This document shows positions 21,991 to 32,769 of a stretch of 64,000 nucleotides of DNA, in pieces (position 1 is the first letter of the stretch; every line of letters begins with the position of its first letter). Made by a program: the position numbers and the translations under genes. The notes below the pieces were generated by a model. The model was given only the letters and a program-made list of their open reading frames with translations. It did no database searches and was not told the DNA's origin. The DNA comes from Macrocystis pyrifera (lineage: Eukaryota; Sar; Phaeophyceae; Laminariales; Laminariaceae). The stretch is from positions 10,786,528-10,850,527 of the forward strand of contig JASSKH010000020.1 of assembly GCA_031763025.1 (NCBI GenBank). Reading direction: 5' to 3'.

Positions 21991-24370
21991 AGTGGAAGCA
22001 AACAGTTTCGAACCCTCGATTACCTCCAGTAGTAGTGCTCGCCGAAATAACTTGACGTGTTTTCACCAGAAAATGGTAAGGCGAACATCGTATCTTGCAG
22101 TATTAATTGTCGTATACCGGTACCTGGTAACGAAGGATCGTATCTTAAAGCGGGACTGTATGAAATAGTATCTTAAATTTCTTTATTTAGTATCAGTAGA
22201 TACTTGGCAGCTGGATATGATTTTATAATTTTTGGAAGGGTTTTTGCCAAAATCAGGTATACCTGGCCACTTTCGTGCCAAAAAAAGTTACATACTGAAA
22301 TCAAGTACAAAACACACACCAGGAACCCTGCTATTGGCCAAGCTGACATTGTAACTGATTCTGGCACGAAAAGGCCAAGGTACACCTGATTTTTTCTTCT
22401 CTGTCTAGTTTTCAACTGATTTTGGCCAACTTTGATCCAATCAGAGAGGCCATACGTGCACTGTGTTTTCTCTCCGTATGCGTCTGCCCTCCCTCGGTTG
22501 AAACTCTTCTGTTTTTTTTACGTACAAACTCTGTCTCGTACGTCGTACGTAAAAGTACGTATATATATGCATACATGTGTACGCTGGTTTCACTTTTTCT
22601 CTTTTCAAGTGTGCGATGTGCTTCAGTTAGTTGTCGTGTGTACTGCTCTGTTGTTTTCTATGTTAACAGCAGTCTTTTCACCACCATGGACACTCGGCGT
22701 TTCGTCTGCACCACCCTGCATCGAGGTCGTCTCAGGTTTGGTACGGCAAGATAATTTCGTGCCGAGCAGGCGGTTCCGCGAGGACGGTCTGGAAGCTTTA
22801 AAGCTGTCAACGGGGGGGGGGGGGCGCCAGAGCAAATACTCTTGGCGCTCCCGCCGTGGCGAAACAAACGAAGCATATTAATAGTGACTCTTTGCACGTC
22901 CAAGTGTGGAGCCCGTGGTACCTACACCCTGAAGAACACAAAACAATTCAGATTTTGGAGGCCATGTGGAACTCTTAATGCTTTAGGCGCATTCTTTTTT
23001 TTTCCGGATTGTCATGGACATCACACCGCTCGTGGCGCGCGTTATTTACTTGGTTTTAGCATGTACCTGATTTTGGCTCAAACGGATGAGGTATACCTGA
23101 TTTTGGCATTTGCCCTTTTTGAATGATACGTCAGCTGTGAGTTCGACTGATTAAATGGTTGATACTCAACTTTGCAAGCTGCGTAATACGCCATGTCTAT
23201 ATATTCCATTTTTACCTTGAAAAAAGTGAAAACCGTCTGCTGTGAGTACGACCGATTAAGTGGTTGAAACTCAAGTTTGGAAGCTGCGTTAATGCCTGAT
23301 ACGTCAGACACGCTAATCGGGCGCGCTTGTTATGGATATTTTGTTTTTTTGCTTTGTACATCTTCCAAGTAGAATACCTCTGAACTACTACTATACTGCT
23401 GTACTATTGCTGCCGTAGTAGTCCTCGTATTTCAATGCGCCTCCAGAGATCAGACCTTGCAGCAGCAGTAGACAGTCCGGGCATGTACGACCACCTGTAT
23501 GATATCCTCCGATGTGATTGGTCGGTTTGTCTTATCGACCACACTCGGTCGAATTCATACTCTCCAACAACCTCCATCCCATTTCGCCGCGAAAACAACT
23601 AAATGACGTGCCGATTTTTATACAACGATCTGGTAGCAAGAGCGGCGCGATACCCCGGGAAGGCGCGTGTAGTCGACTCGCGAAGAGAGAGGGGCAAGAG
23701 AAGACAGCCACCGAGTAAGGCAAGACCGAGGGGATCGAACAGGCCGATGGCGGCCCGCAAACCAAAGGAGTCAGGAGAATAAAGGAGTCGGGAGTATAAA
23801 GTGGTAGCATCAGCAAGGCCGAGAATCGAACCTCGGATAGGAAAGAACTACAATACAATAAGATCAAGTCTGTCTCTCTTTGCGGAGCAACAACAGCGAA
23901 ACAAATCTCCAGGACCGCGAAAAATAGAACGTCCGTGTCTCCTCTCTCCTCTCCATATTCTTCGAGTTCGTGGTCGAAAACGGCACTGTCAGTTTGAACC
24001 AATAAAAAATCGTTCAGATCCTGAGTACACGACTGCTGTTCACGCGTTTATGCGTGCCACCCTTGGACCTTTTAGAACGATAGGCAACTCAAATTCCAGG
24101 AGGGAAGAAAATAGAACGTCCGTGTCTCCTCTCCGCAGCAAATATCCCTCGAATTCGGGGTCGCCGCGCTCGTCGGCGGCGCGAGACTCCGAGACGCGCG
24201 CACGGGAGAACACCGGTCGGAGGCCCGCTCGCGCGACCGTCGAGGAAAGCGATCGAAAAAGCAAGCACGAAGCCAGGAAAGCGAAGGCGTGTGGAATCCG
24301 AGCCTAAATTCAAGACGAAATCGGAAGCGAATGCTGCGCTCTCAGGCGTCGGGAATCATTGCATATATAT
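21991..24370. repeat. Dispersed repeat, copy 2, interrupted
   Basis: 21,991-22,225 and 23,219-24,000 together correspond to 9,591-10,470 in copy 1, and 23,915-24,370 corresponds to the 568-bp units. The gap between the two halves is a separate insertion, described on its own. A plus frame at 23,801-24,307 mixes pieces of two repeat types and is not treated as a gene. Confidence 0.75.
22226..23218. mobile_element. About 1-kb insertion with inverted repeats
   Basis: Absent from the paralogous site at 9,808. Near its left edge is GCCAAAATCAGGTATACC (about 22,246) and near the right its reverse complement GGTATACCTGATTTTGGC (about 23,092). A third, internal inverted copy at about 22,353-22,394 makes a 150-bp hairpin with the left arm (22,246-22,394), itself MITE-like. 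A G13 run lies at 22,812-22,824. Plus-strand frames inside (22,422-22,881) match nothing I know. The right end includes the 110-bp dispersed repeat. Confidence 0.55.
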
Positions 24371-25636
24371 TTATACAAGGCGCTTCGCTCATGAAAGAAA
24401 AGTACATCAAATTATGCGCAGCGGACAGAGGTCCATGATTGAGTACACTGTTGTTTTTTATGATTGTAGTTACAAGCTGGCGACTTGATAATGCCAAGAG
24501 TCCAGTCGCCATGCTTCAGGAGAAAACAGGTCGGAAGGCACACACGCTTCGCGTCGCGGCTTACATGCCGTACGTACATACCCCAGGTACCTAGGGTACC
24601 AATTTTCTTATTCAAGTAACTACTGCTGTATGTACGAAACAGCGAAAGAGAAAGCACAGCACGGCACAGCAGCAGCACTGCAAATGAAGTCCAAATTTTG
24701 AAAAGAAAAAATAATCCCCGTTCCCCCTCACGAAATCATTTTTTGCCTGATTGTAACACCATTTACTGGTCAAAAACAAAAAAAAACAAGAGTAGAGCTT
24801 CTCTCTTGGTCTCGTACGCCACCCGCCCCTCTCGCGACTACCTCGCCACCGCTTCGGTTCGGGTGAAGATTTCCTCACTCTGTGTCAAAATGAGCCCCAT
24901 CGCCCGCCTCGCGTGAAGCCGGTGCTCACCGTGGCCGTCGTTCGCCAGCTCGACAATGTTCGTGTTCAGGCTGCGTACCTCTCCCTTTGAGCTTCAACAC
25001 CGGTCGCGAAAATGAACACCGCTTGAATATTATCTTGCAATCTCGATAAAAAGGCCTTATAATATCGTATATACTCGATAAAATAACACAAATGGAGGCC
25101 AGACAGAGCCCATTCATGCTTCCCTCTTGTCTCGAGGCGCACGCGACGCCTAGGCACAAAAACGGCGATCGCGCTCCTTTCAACCCCCCCTCTACCCTCC
25201 AGTACCCGCTGACACCTGCGACGGCGCCGGGCTCGCCGGCGGTGCTCTCACTCTCTGAGCTTGCTTGGTTGGTACATCCCTGGCCTCTCAGAGCTCCCAC
25301 ATGGGAATCACCTCCTTTTATTTCTTGCCGGACCTTTCCATCGAGTCTTTCTTTTCTCCATTTCTCTTGGCACTATGGGTTCTTTATTCCTTTCTTCTAC
25401 TTTCGCTTTTATTCATTGTAGTTAAAAACTGGCGACTTCATAACGCCAAGAGATGATTACACGAGAGGGGGCAGGGATTCTTTATCCTTTCCGAAATTTC
25501 GGTTTTATTTTTATAGTTTTGCGGTGCTACTGCTGTGACGTGCTGTGATTTCTAACCATGATGTTCGCGACCCCCACAAGGCCGAGATGTACATCATCCA
25601 TCAATGCGAAGGCTTTAGCTCAACTCCTCGCGGAAG
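24371..25636. other. No recognised gene
   Basis: The only structure seen is a short dispersed word: CTGGCGACTT followed by ATAA.GCCAAGAG, at about 24,476 and 25,430, each preceded by TTGTAGTTA. A minus frame at 24,926-25,300 has no recognisable features. Confidence 0.45.
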
Positions 25637-26167
25637 TTATTCAGCCCCGGCCGAAATCCAAGACTGGACATTAACGGTCCCATAGGCTTCCCCTGCTGGA
25701 CTCCACCGCAGCAAGCGATCGTTCTGGTATCTCTGGAGTCCGTCCGAATAGAACGCCGGATGGTCTCGCAGGAAGACATTTATGTGCTTTGTTAGTTTTT
25801 TCACGTATTCTAGTGCAATGTCAGAACAAGAGGCCCGGTCATCCACACTCTCCTTGTTCGTGCTGTCCGTTTGTGGATGGTTATCCATAGGCGCTAAATC
25901 GGAGTCGGTTGTAAGAGGACAACTCGGGCACCGGGCGTGGCGCCGCTCGACCTTGCCGTGAGTCGCGAGAGAAAAAGAAGCGATGGTGTTGGTGTTCTTA
26001 CTAGTATTGTCGTTGCAATCCAGTAGTGTACTGTGGTCAAGGGGGCTCTCATCCCTCTTCCCCGTGATTCTGGAAAACCATCCGAATATATTTCTATGCA
26101 CCCCATTCGGAAAAGCCCAAAACCCACCGCATATGCCCCTTGGACAATATGCAGCTACATAAATCAC
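25637..26167 (-). CDS. Unassigned ORF, 176 codons
   Basis: I do not recognise this protein. Its C-terminal part (DIALEYVKKLTKHINVFL through LRRWSPAGEAYG) is helical-looking and plausibly coding; the middle is Asp/Asn/Ser/Thr-rich and of low complexity. It lies on the same strand as the NRPS-like gene, 2 kb further along. It may be a chance frame or an exon. Confidence 0.2.
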   Translation of the reverse strand: MIYVAAYCPRGICGGFWAFPNGVHRNIFGWFSRITGKRDESPLDHSTLLDCNDNTSKNTNTIASFSLATHGKVERRHARCPSCPLTTDSDLAPMDNHPQTDSTNKESVDDRASCSDIALEYVKKLTKHINVFLRDHPAFYSDGLQRYQNDRLLRWSPAGEAYGTVNVQSWISAGAE

Positions 26168-26372
26168 GCCAACCAGTCAATCAGAATACGGCAGATGTTT
26201 GCGCGACTGTGAACAACTGCTATGTATTACGGGTTGTAGCCCACAGCGTCGTCTTGACGCTCTTTCCTGCGTCTTAAGGAAACGTGGGCTCGAGCCCGCG
26301 CATGTAATGCTCAAAAACAAACGAACTACCGATCTAACCACCAAACAGCAATTACTCCGCTCGTTGTGTACG

Positions 26373-26855
26373 CTATAAATCACCAGGGCAAGGCCTGAAG
26401 CCATCTACGTACCCATCCCACGAACATTTCAAGCTCTCAAAAGGATAATGGTAACGACCAGGATACCCATTCAAATATTCAATTTCAAATGCCAATGTAT
26501 CGGCAACGTGCAACAAAAGGAATTCGTACTGATTGATTTGAGGCGCTATTGCACGCACGTCTAGTATATATTCCGCTGCCTGCCCTATTCCACTCGATGC
26601 ACGCCATCGTGATGCGTTGTCCCCAGAACGTGGACAGTTCTTACCAGGTGGATCTGAGGAGAAGAGAAGAGGCTTCGAAGGTAGAAAACATAAACCCTTT
26701 GTATAGGTGGTATTCAAAATCTCCACGTAGTCCCTCGTCAACATCAGCAGGTGGACAGAGTCACCGAAACCTCCCCGAAGACGTTCACCGACGTCAAGTT
26801 CCATCTGTAGCAGAGTCCATATCAAGTAAAAATCGGGGCGGAGAGGAAAATCCAT
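26373..26855 (-). CDS. Unassigned ORF, 160 codons
   Basis: It starts at an ATG (26,855) and ends at a TAG. Segments such as LLMLTRDYVEILNTTYTKG and LAFEIEYLNGYPGRYHYPF have balanced, aromatic-rich composition typical of real protein, but no family match comes to mind. It could be one exon of a gene with the frame at 25,637-26,167, because the two are collinear on the minus strand; no clear splice sites were identified. Confidence 0.3.
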   Translation of the reverse strand: MDFPLRPDFYLIWTLLQMELDVGERLRGGFGDSVHLLMLTRDYVEILNTTYTKGLCFLPSKPLLFSSDPPGKNCPRSGDNASRWRASSGIGQAAEYILDVRAIAPQINQYEFLLLHVADTLAFEIEYLNGYPGRYHYPFESLKCSWDGYVDGFRPCPGDL

Positions 26856-27081
26856 GCTAACCCATCTATCCCGCCACTAGAGTCCGATGACCCATGGAAC
26901 TCTACAATCTACGCCGCGCCAGTATCTTGCCACAAAAAAAACTATCATTCAACCGACGCTGTCACGCTTAGGTAGTTTCGGCCTGCTTTTACGAACACCA
27001 GAATTGGGTCTCTGTTTGCGCACGCGTCAACAAGGCGTTCAATGCTCGCTCGGAAGCCCAGCCCCTGTTCCTATACCTAGC

Positions 27082-27082
<1 letters not shown>

Positions 27083-27113
<31 letters not shown>

Positions 27114-27165
27114 CTCTCTCTGAATAACGATACCCAACCCCCCCCCCCCCCCCCCCCCCCCCCCC
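27083..27165 (+). repeat. Twin poly-C tracts (C30 and C28)
   Basis: C30 at 27,083-27,112 and C28 at 27,138-27,165, separated by 25 bases. The exact length in the organism is doubtful because such runs are unstable and hard to sequence. On the opposite strand they are G-tracts able to form quadruplexes. Confidence 0.85.
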
Positions 27166-28191
27166 GCTGAGGAACGCAATATTTATGCTGTGCTCACGTA
27201 GATATCCCAGCATGTGCTATGGGCAGACTTCCTCATCCACCGACAGCGGCTCTTGCCGCAGGTCTACGTGTTTGTATCGGTACACCACACATGCTTATTC
27301 GCTGATCGAATGTTCGGTTGGGGCCAAGGCGGAGCAACAGCTACTCTACAGCCGCACACTCTATCAGCGTACTCCTACGTATAAAGTACATTTTTGGTAT
27401 TAAAAGGCGCCCCAACTGTTACTATTGTACTACCGCAGTTCAGTAACAGGGGCTTCACAAGCCCTCTTTCGCTTGCGTACGAAATTTCGCGTCGATACGT
27501 GGAAATGTCGACTGCCGATGTGGTCCAGCCCCTCACACATACGCCGGGAATGATGGATGCGCCAGAGACAATAAACCGCCGATCACTGCTACTGCTAAAC
27601 ATACAACCAAACCGCCTACCTAAACTAATGATAAATACATATCCCTTGGCATTGATTCATGACGGACACCATATCGAGGTCTAACCGACAACAAAATGCA
27701 AGGTCTTGGGAGATCAAGATGAACGAGGCAAAAAGTGACGGCCCCGACGAGTTGTCAATATGTGTAACGTCCTTCCTTGCCTTATCTCAAGTATGTCCAA
27801 AATAATATTCCATTGACAGTCCGACCTATTCCGCAGTGCTGCGTCGGTTTTCTCGCCTGCTTCGCCTTTCACACAGTCGATTATACTGACAACACCAGAC
27901 ATGGCACATTCACGCACCCAGATTGCCACCGGACGACGGACCTCGTCTGGTCTCATCCCGATAAAAAACACTCTGTCTCACCACGACTATGTGCATTACA
28001 GCTATTCTGCTACGTGCACAAACAATAAGTTCATCAACACTCTCCCCTCACCAAAAGTTGAAACATACATGTTGCGTACCCCTCCCATGCTCCGTCTCGA
28101 AAGGAATACGCGGTCAATGATCAAAGGGCTAAGGCAAGCAACAAATGAGTACGCCCCCCCGAGTTCCGCTCTAAACGTGGCTGAAACATGG
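27166..28191. other. No recognised gene
   Basis: Lies downstream of the NRPS-like stop codon and would contain its 3' UTR. Small frames on both strands show no family features. Confidence 0.45.
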
Positions 28192-31127
28192 TCAGATATC
28201 ATAAACCATACAACATTCACCGTCAGAGGGAGGTGCAAATTTGGCTACGCAGAGTTTTCCCTCGAAACTATCACCTTCTACCCGTCGGAACCCGAGCCGT
28301 TCGTAAAAGCCGACGGCCTCTAGCACACTACGAAGGTATACAAAGGAATGGCCCTGCCGACGACTATCAGCGAGCAGACGGTGCACCAACGATGCGCCTA
28401 CACCCCGGTAACGCCATCGCCTTCCCACCGCCAGGACAAGCAACTCTCGGCAAGACGTCGAGGCCGACGGGCCACAACTCCCCCGCTCCCCCCGACCCGT
28501 TCTCTCTTTGGAAGGCACGCGATCGTCTGCGCCGGCCCATCCTTCGTTCTGCTCTAGTTCATGAGCCTCTCGCCCGCGTCGCCAGGACATGCACGCCGCC
28601 ACGGTCCACGTCGGGGCTGCAGGAAGAGAGCCGTTCAGAGCGTCGAATTGGGGCTCCGGCGGCTCGACCGCCCCCATGGTCTTCGCCGCCGCCGCATCTT
28701 CAGCCGCTTGCCCAACTTTGTTTTCCCCAGTGGCTAAAGAGGCCACGAGTAGAACGAACGCGACTTGTCCTTGTTCCACCTCCTCGGTCATGTACTCCAC
28801 AGCACGTCCAGACGACGCGAGAAGTGGAAGCGAGTTCGCCAGTATTGCAAGCATCTCGCAATGGTGGCCCGAGCTTATCCGCCCAACAGGTACAATCTTC
28901 CACAATTCGTGCTCCGTAGCAGCGACGCGTAGGTCTGTGTCCCCACTGGGATCCGTGGGGCTTAACACGGCGGTGGAGGACGGGCAGTTCGCGATAGAGT
29001 GCTTCCCATGTCCGTCATTCTTGTCCGTTACGCCATCGTGCGGGTCGAGGAGCAACTCAAGGGGCACAGTGGGCGCCAGAACTTTCTCAAACAGAACAAC
29101 GTGGGCATGCTCCTGGGCCACGCATGCAAAGGGCCCTGGTCGTCTCTCGTTTTGCGGATTGGACACCCGTCCGGGTGGTGGCTCTCGTACGTCCCTTCGG
29201 GGAAAGCACTGCCATCGTGGAAACGTCGCTGTACGCCTTGGTGAGTGGTATGTCTGGATGGGAGAAATACGGGCTACTTCCTTGAACCCTATCTCACGAG
29301 CCACGTGTACTGTGACGGAATTGGTGCAGATGGTCAAGGCGCGAATAAAGCCGGCGGCAGTTGCCTCGCGTAACAGGCGTCTCTCCAGCAGTTCTGCAAG
29401 AACGGCAGCCGGAACCTCACCATCACCATCGATCCCGTCGTCATCATCCGCACCATCACTGGTAACTCCATCCATCAAAAGCTCGTTTCGTTTATGACCA
29501 TGCCTGTTGTTCAATGTGGCAGCAGACGTTCCCTTCGGGTCGAGCCGGCACCCTGTCTCCGATATGTACATAATGTCGCCTGGCGCGTACGCCCAACCTC
29601 GATCACGTTTGTATGTCGTCAAGAGCTCACTAATGATGTCGAATATAGGGCGCATCAAGGACCGCAGTGGAATTTCCAACAGCCAACCTGTGAACAATAG
29701 ACAAGGTGTCTGCTTCGTGCGAAGCGCGTCATCCGTCGAACGAGGTAAGGTCCATCCCCTGTCCTCCGTAAGCCTGTCGCCTGCGGCACTTGCGAGGAAA
29801 CCCGAGCCCTGGGCGGATTCCACAAGTTCCATGCCAACCGTAAACCCAACAACTTGGCCTGTTATGTCAGAAGTGGCAGTCAGCACTCGCCCCCCACTCC
29901 GCAGAACGGAGCGAAGGCTGCGAGATTGTATACGAAGATGGCACCATCTAATTACTGCCGCACCCACCGGGCCTACAAGCGCACGACACCGCTTGAACCT
30001 CGCAGCTGTCAAAGGCTCATTGTTGATAAATGCGCTACTGACGAGAGCACTCGTCTCTGCCCAAAGGTCAGCACTCATTGGGCGGACAGTGACACCGCTG
30101 AAGAGCGATTCGTGTCCAGAACACTTGTCGCCCCTGGCACTGTCCCCAGCGAAGCGTTTGGAAGCATTGACAGTGCTGTGCGTAGTCTCCCGACACACAA
30201 CTGTGAGATCTCGTTCCGGTCCGCCTTTGCTCTCCGTGCTTGCCGATAGAGGCGCACATACCAACCACTGTGCTAGTGACCGGGCTGTTGGATGTGAGTA
30301 CAGGTCAATCAGGCTCACTGTCTGCCGCCCGTACGGCCCGTGATCGCGCCCGCATGCGACGAGTTTGTGCCGTAGCTCGTGCAGCAAGACTACCGCCTGC
30401 ACGGATGACAAACCAGTTTCAGCGAAGAAGTGGGTGTCTGGATCTCTTCTTGTGGCGTATTCCCTCTCGTCGACTTCTTTCTCGCCGTGGGACTTGAATA
30501 CGGATTCCATGGCGGACATGATCAAAAGCACAGTTTCCTCAACATTGCCCCCCTCGTTGCCTGCTCCGGCTTGGCGGGTGCTAACTTGCGTGGAAATTGC
30601 TGTACCATCGGCCTGGTTAGCAGCTCCGTCACTGCAGTGTCGATTATATAATTCATCGAGAAGCATTCGTCTCACTTTTCGGCGGTCAACCTTACCGCTC
30701 CCTGGAAGCGTTGGTATGGCCGTGGTTATTACGACCACCTGCGGCACAGCAAAGCTTGGCAAGGACCGCCGGCACTCGGTAAGCACCACAGCTTCTTGTA
30801 CGTCCTGGGGGGATACTACCACCCCAACTACAGAGTTCCCCACCCAACCCAAGGATTTTTCCCACTCATCCAGGCCACGACCGTTGTCTTCGGCGCACAC
30901 GTCCGCAGCGGTTGCAAGTGTCACCCCACGGATCCGGAGCAGGCAAGCCTCTACCTCCCCGAGGTCGAGCCTTTGACCGTGAATCTTGATCTGCTGGTCC
31001 AGGCGACCGCGATACACGAGATCCCAGCCCTCACCGCCATTGTCGCCACCAGCGGTTTCGTCCGGCTCGAACGATGCCAGGTCGCCCGTGCGAAACAAAC
31101 GGACAGCCCGCTGATCTGGGCGCCTGC
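28192..31127 (-). CDS. NRPS-like protein, C-terminal part: end of adenylation domain, carrier protein, two acetyltransferase-like domains
   Basis: A frame of nearly 980 codons after the A11 break. Counting from 31,167: adenylation motifs A7 (TGD 27-29), A8 (RGRLDQQIKIHGQRLDLGEVE region, 53-73) and A10 (LPGSGKVDRR 154-163, with the catalytic Lys). A carrier domain follows, with FFAETGLSSVQAVVLL (245-262); Ser255 aligns with the phosphopantetheine attachment site. Then come two GNAT-fold regions. The first (about 359-634) starts VTVRPM and ends VTVHVAREIGFKEVARI. The second, at the C-terminus, has the acetyl-CoA loop VGRRWRYRGVGASL (914-927) and FYERLGFRRV. No condensation, reductase or thioesterase domain is present. 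The layout resembles Ebony, where a GNAT-like domain joins an amine to the carrier-bound acyl group, but the product here is unknown. The long acidic insert near 570-590 and the Pro/Arg-rich insert after 640 are unusual. Confidence 0.8.
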
Positions 31128-32713
31128 TTTTTTTTTTTACCCGCACTTTCGGGCTCTTGATCGACATCAGTTAGATTCGGGGCCATTTCGGGCGCTTGGA
31201 GTATCGTCGACGCGCAGGTGTTAAGGTGGTAAGAGGAAGACGTCGAATCCCACGTGTACGAGGGAAAACGCTCGTCTGTCGCGGCCGGCTTGCCCCAGTA
31301 TCTCGACGCCAGGGCTGCTCCGTAAACATGCACCATCCCGACGCGTCCATGGGTAGTGGGCGCGATCTTGTGCAGGGTCACTGGTGGGCCGTCATGCGTA
31401 ATGCCCGCCCGTTCGAGATCTGCCACTTCCATCAACTCTACACCGCAGTGGGTGATAGGCCGGCCGATCGGGTAGCTCAGGGCACCTTCGTTCTGTCTGT
31501 TCTGTGCCCCTTTGGTACACCCCCTAGTCCCCGTCAAAATGGCGGCACATCGCCGGCTATAGAAGGTCACGTCTGCCGCCATCTCGGTCGACCCGTACAG
31601 GTTTACCAGGCGAGCGGTGGGCAGCGACACCTTCGCTAGGCCACGAGCAAGGCCCCATGGCAGCGCCTCTCCGGACAGGAACCACAGCCGAACGCTGTCA
31701 AAACAGAAGCCTGTAGTTGTGTCGACGCTGTCGCAGGGTTTCTGTTGTGACTTAGGGAAAGCCCCCCAAGCGGGCACAGTGGTGTTTGCTGCCTCGACTA
31801 TAAGTCGAGCTAACGTCGGAACGAGCGTTATCCGGGTCACTCGGTGGTTGCAGATGAAATCTCTCATCAGGATCGGGTCTCGGCGAACGGAGTACGGCAC
31901 CACAAGAACTGGAACTCCGTAAGAGAGTGGCCCGAATATCTCTGCCACAAAATCAATGAAGACGTGATCAACGCGTTGGCAGCATATTTCCTCCTCAGCG
32001 TACGGGTACTGCCGCCACATCCAGCGAAGGCGGTTCATCATGGGCGCATGGCCAGACAAAACACCTTTGGGCTCTCCAGAGGAGCCCGAGGTGTAGTAGA
32101 GGTAAGCGTGCTGGCACACGCCGGTGCCTTCCGCTTCGTCCTTGATCATGCCCTGCTCTCCGGACGCCGTTGTTGTTGGGCTGGCACGTTCGGTTGTCTC
32201 CAGTGGTCGGACGTCTAATACTGAAACTGTAGAGCAATTTCCGTTCACAGAGAGCCTCATCCCAGCAGCCATGCCACGCTTGTCGACGACTAGCACCTCC
32301 GTCACCGCGGCGTCTTCCACGATGCTGCTCAGTCGCTCGATCGGAGTCTCGGCGCTTAGCGGCACGACGACGCACCCCTCCCACAAAACCGCGAGCCAGG
32401 CTGCATAAAGCGCGAAGCCACCACCGTTGGCGAGGATGCCAATCTGCCTTGCCGAGCCTTGCTGCGTCGGCGTCGGCATCGCCTGCCGTATGGCCAGTGC
32501 GAAAGCTCGAAGGTCTGCGAATGAATGGCGGCGTGTTCCTTCCTGCACGCGTGCGAGGGGAGCGAACGGGCACAGCTCTGGTTTTAGCTCAAGGTGTTTC
32601 CCGCAATCAGCAGTGGGAGAGCTGGGTACTGGACTCGTGTACACTACCACAACCGGCCGCACGGGTTGCCAATGTGCCGTGCACGCTACGTGCGATGTGC
32701 ATCCTATAAACAT
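31128..32713 (-). CDS. NRPS-like protein, N-terminal part: adenylation (AMP-binding) domain
   Basis: This half activates a carboxylic acid with ATP. Numbering from 32,755, the ATP-binding loop YTSGSSGEPKG is at 221-231, the D235-equivalent Asp (VFIDFVAEIFG) at about 268, LSGEALP at 360-366, NLYGSTE at 385-391, and GRVGMVHVYGAALASRYWG near 450-470. The retained Asp fits an amino-acid-type substrate. I prefer the ATG at 32,713; the frame is open a little further upstream to a TTG at 32,755, and an upstream exon is possible because only part of the N-terminal subdomain core precedes ARQIGILANGG. At an A11 run (T11 on the plus strand, 31,128-31,138) the frame slips one base from the C-terminal half, between motifs A6 and A7. 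One base less restores continuity. All plus-strand frames over 28.2-32.7 kb are shadows of this gene. Confidence 0.82.
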
Positions 32714-32769
32714 GCCACACCATGACTTTTTAGCAGCCTTGATATGCCGAGACAAGTAAGGGGGGCAGA

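Noticed and set aside
27901..28323. 140-codon plus frame downstream of the NRPS-like gene
   Set aside because: Its right part is the antisense of the GNAT C-terminus and the left part has no recognisable domain.
31040..31170. Intron to explain the NRPS-like frame change
   Set aside because: The two frames meet exactly at an A11 run and no convincing donor/acceptor pair flanks it; one base fewer is simpler.
28348..32759. Several long plus-strand frames (up to 302 codons) across the NRPS-like gene
   Set aside because: They are antisense shadows of the GC-rich minus-strand gene and show no family motifs.
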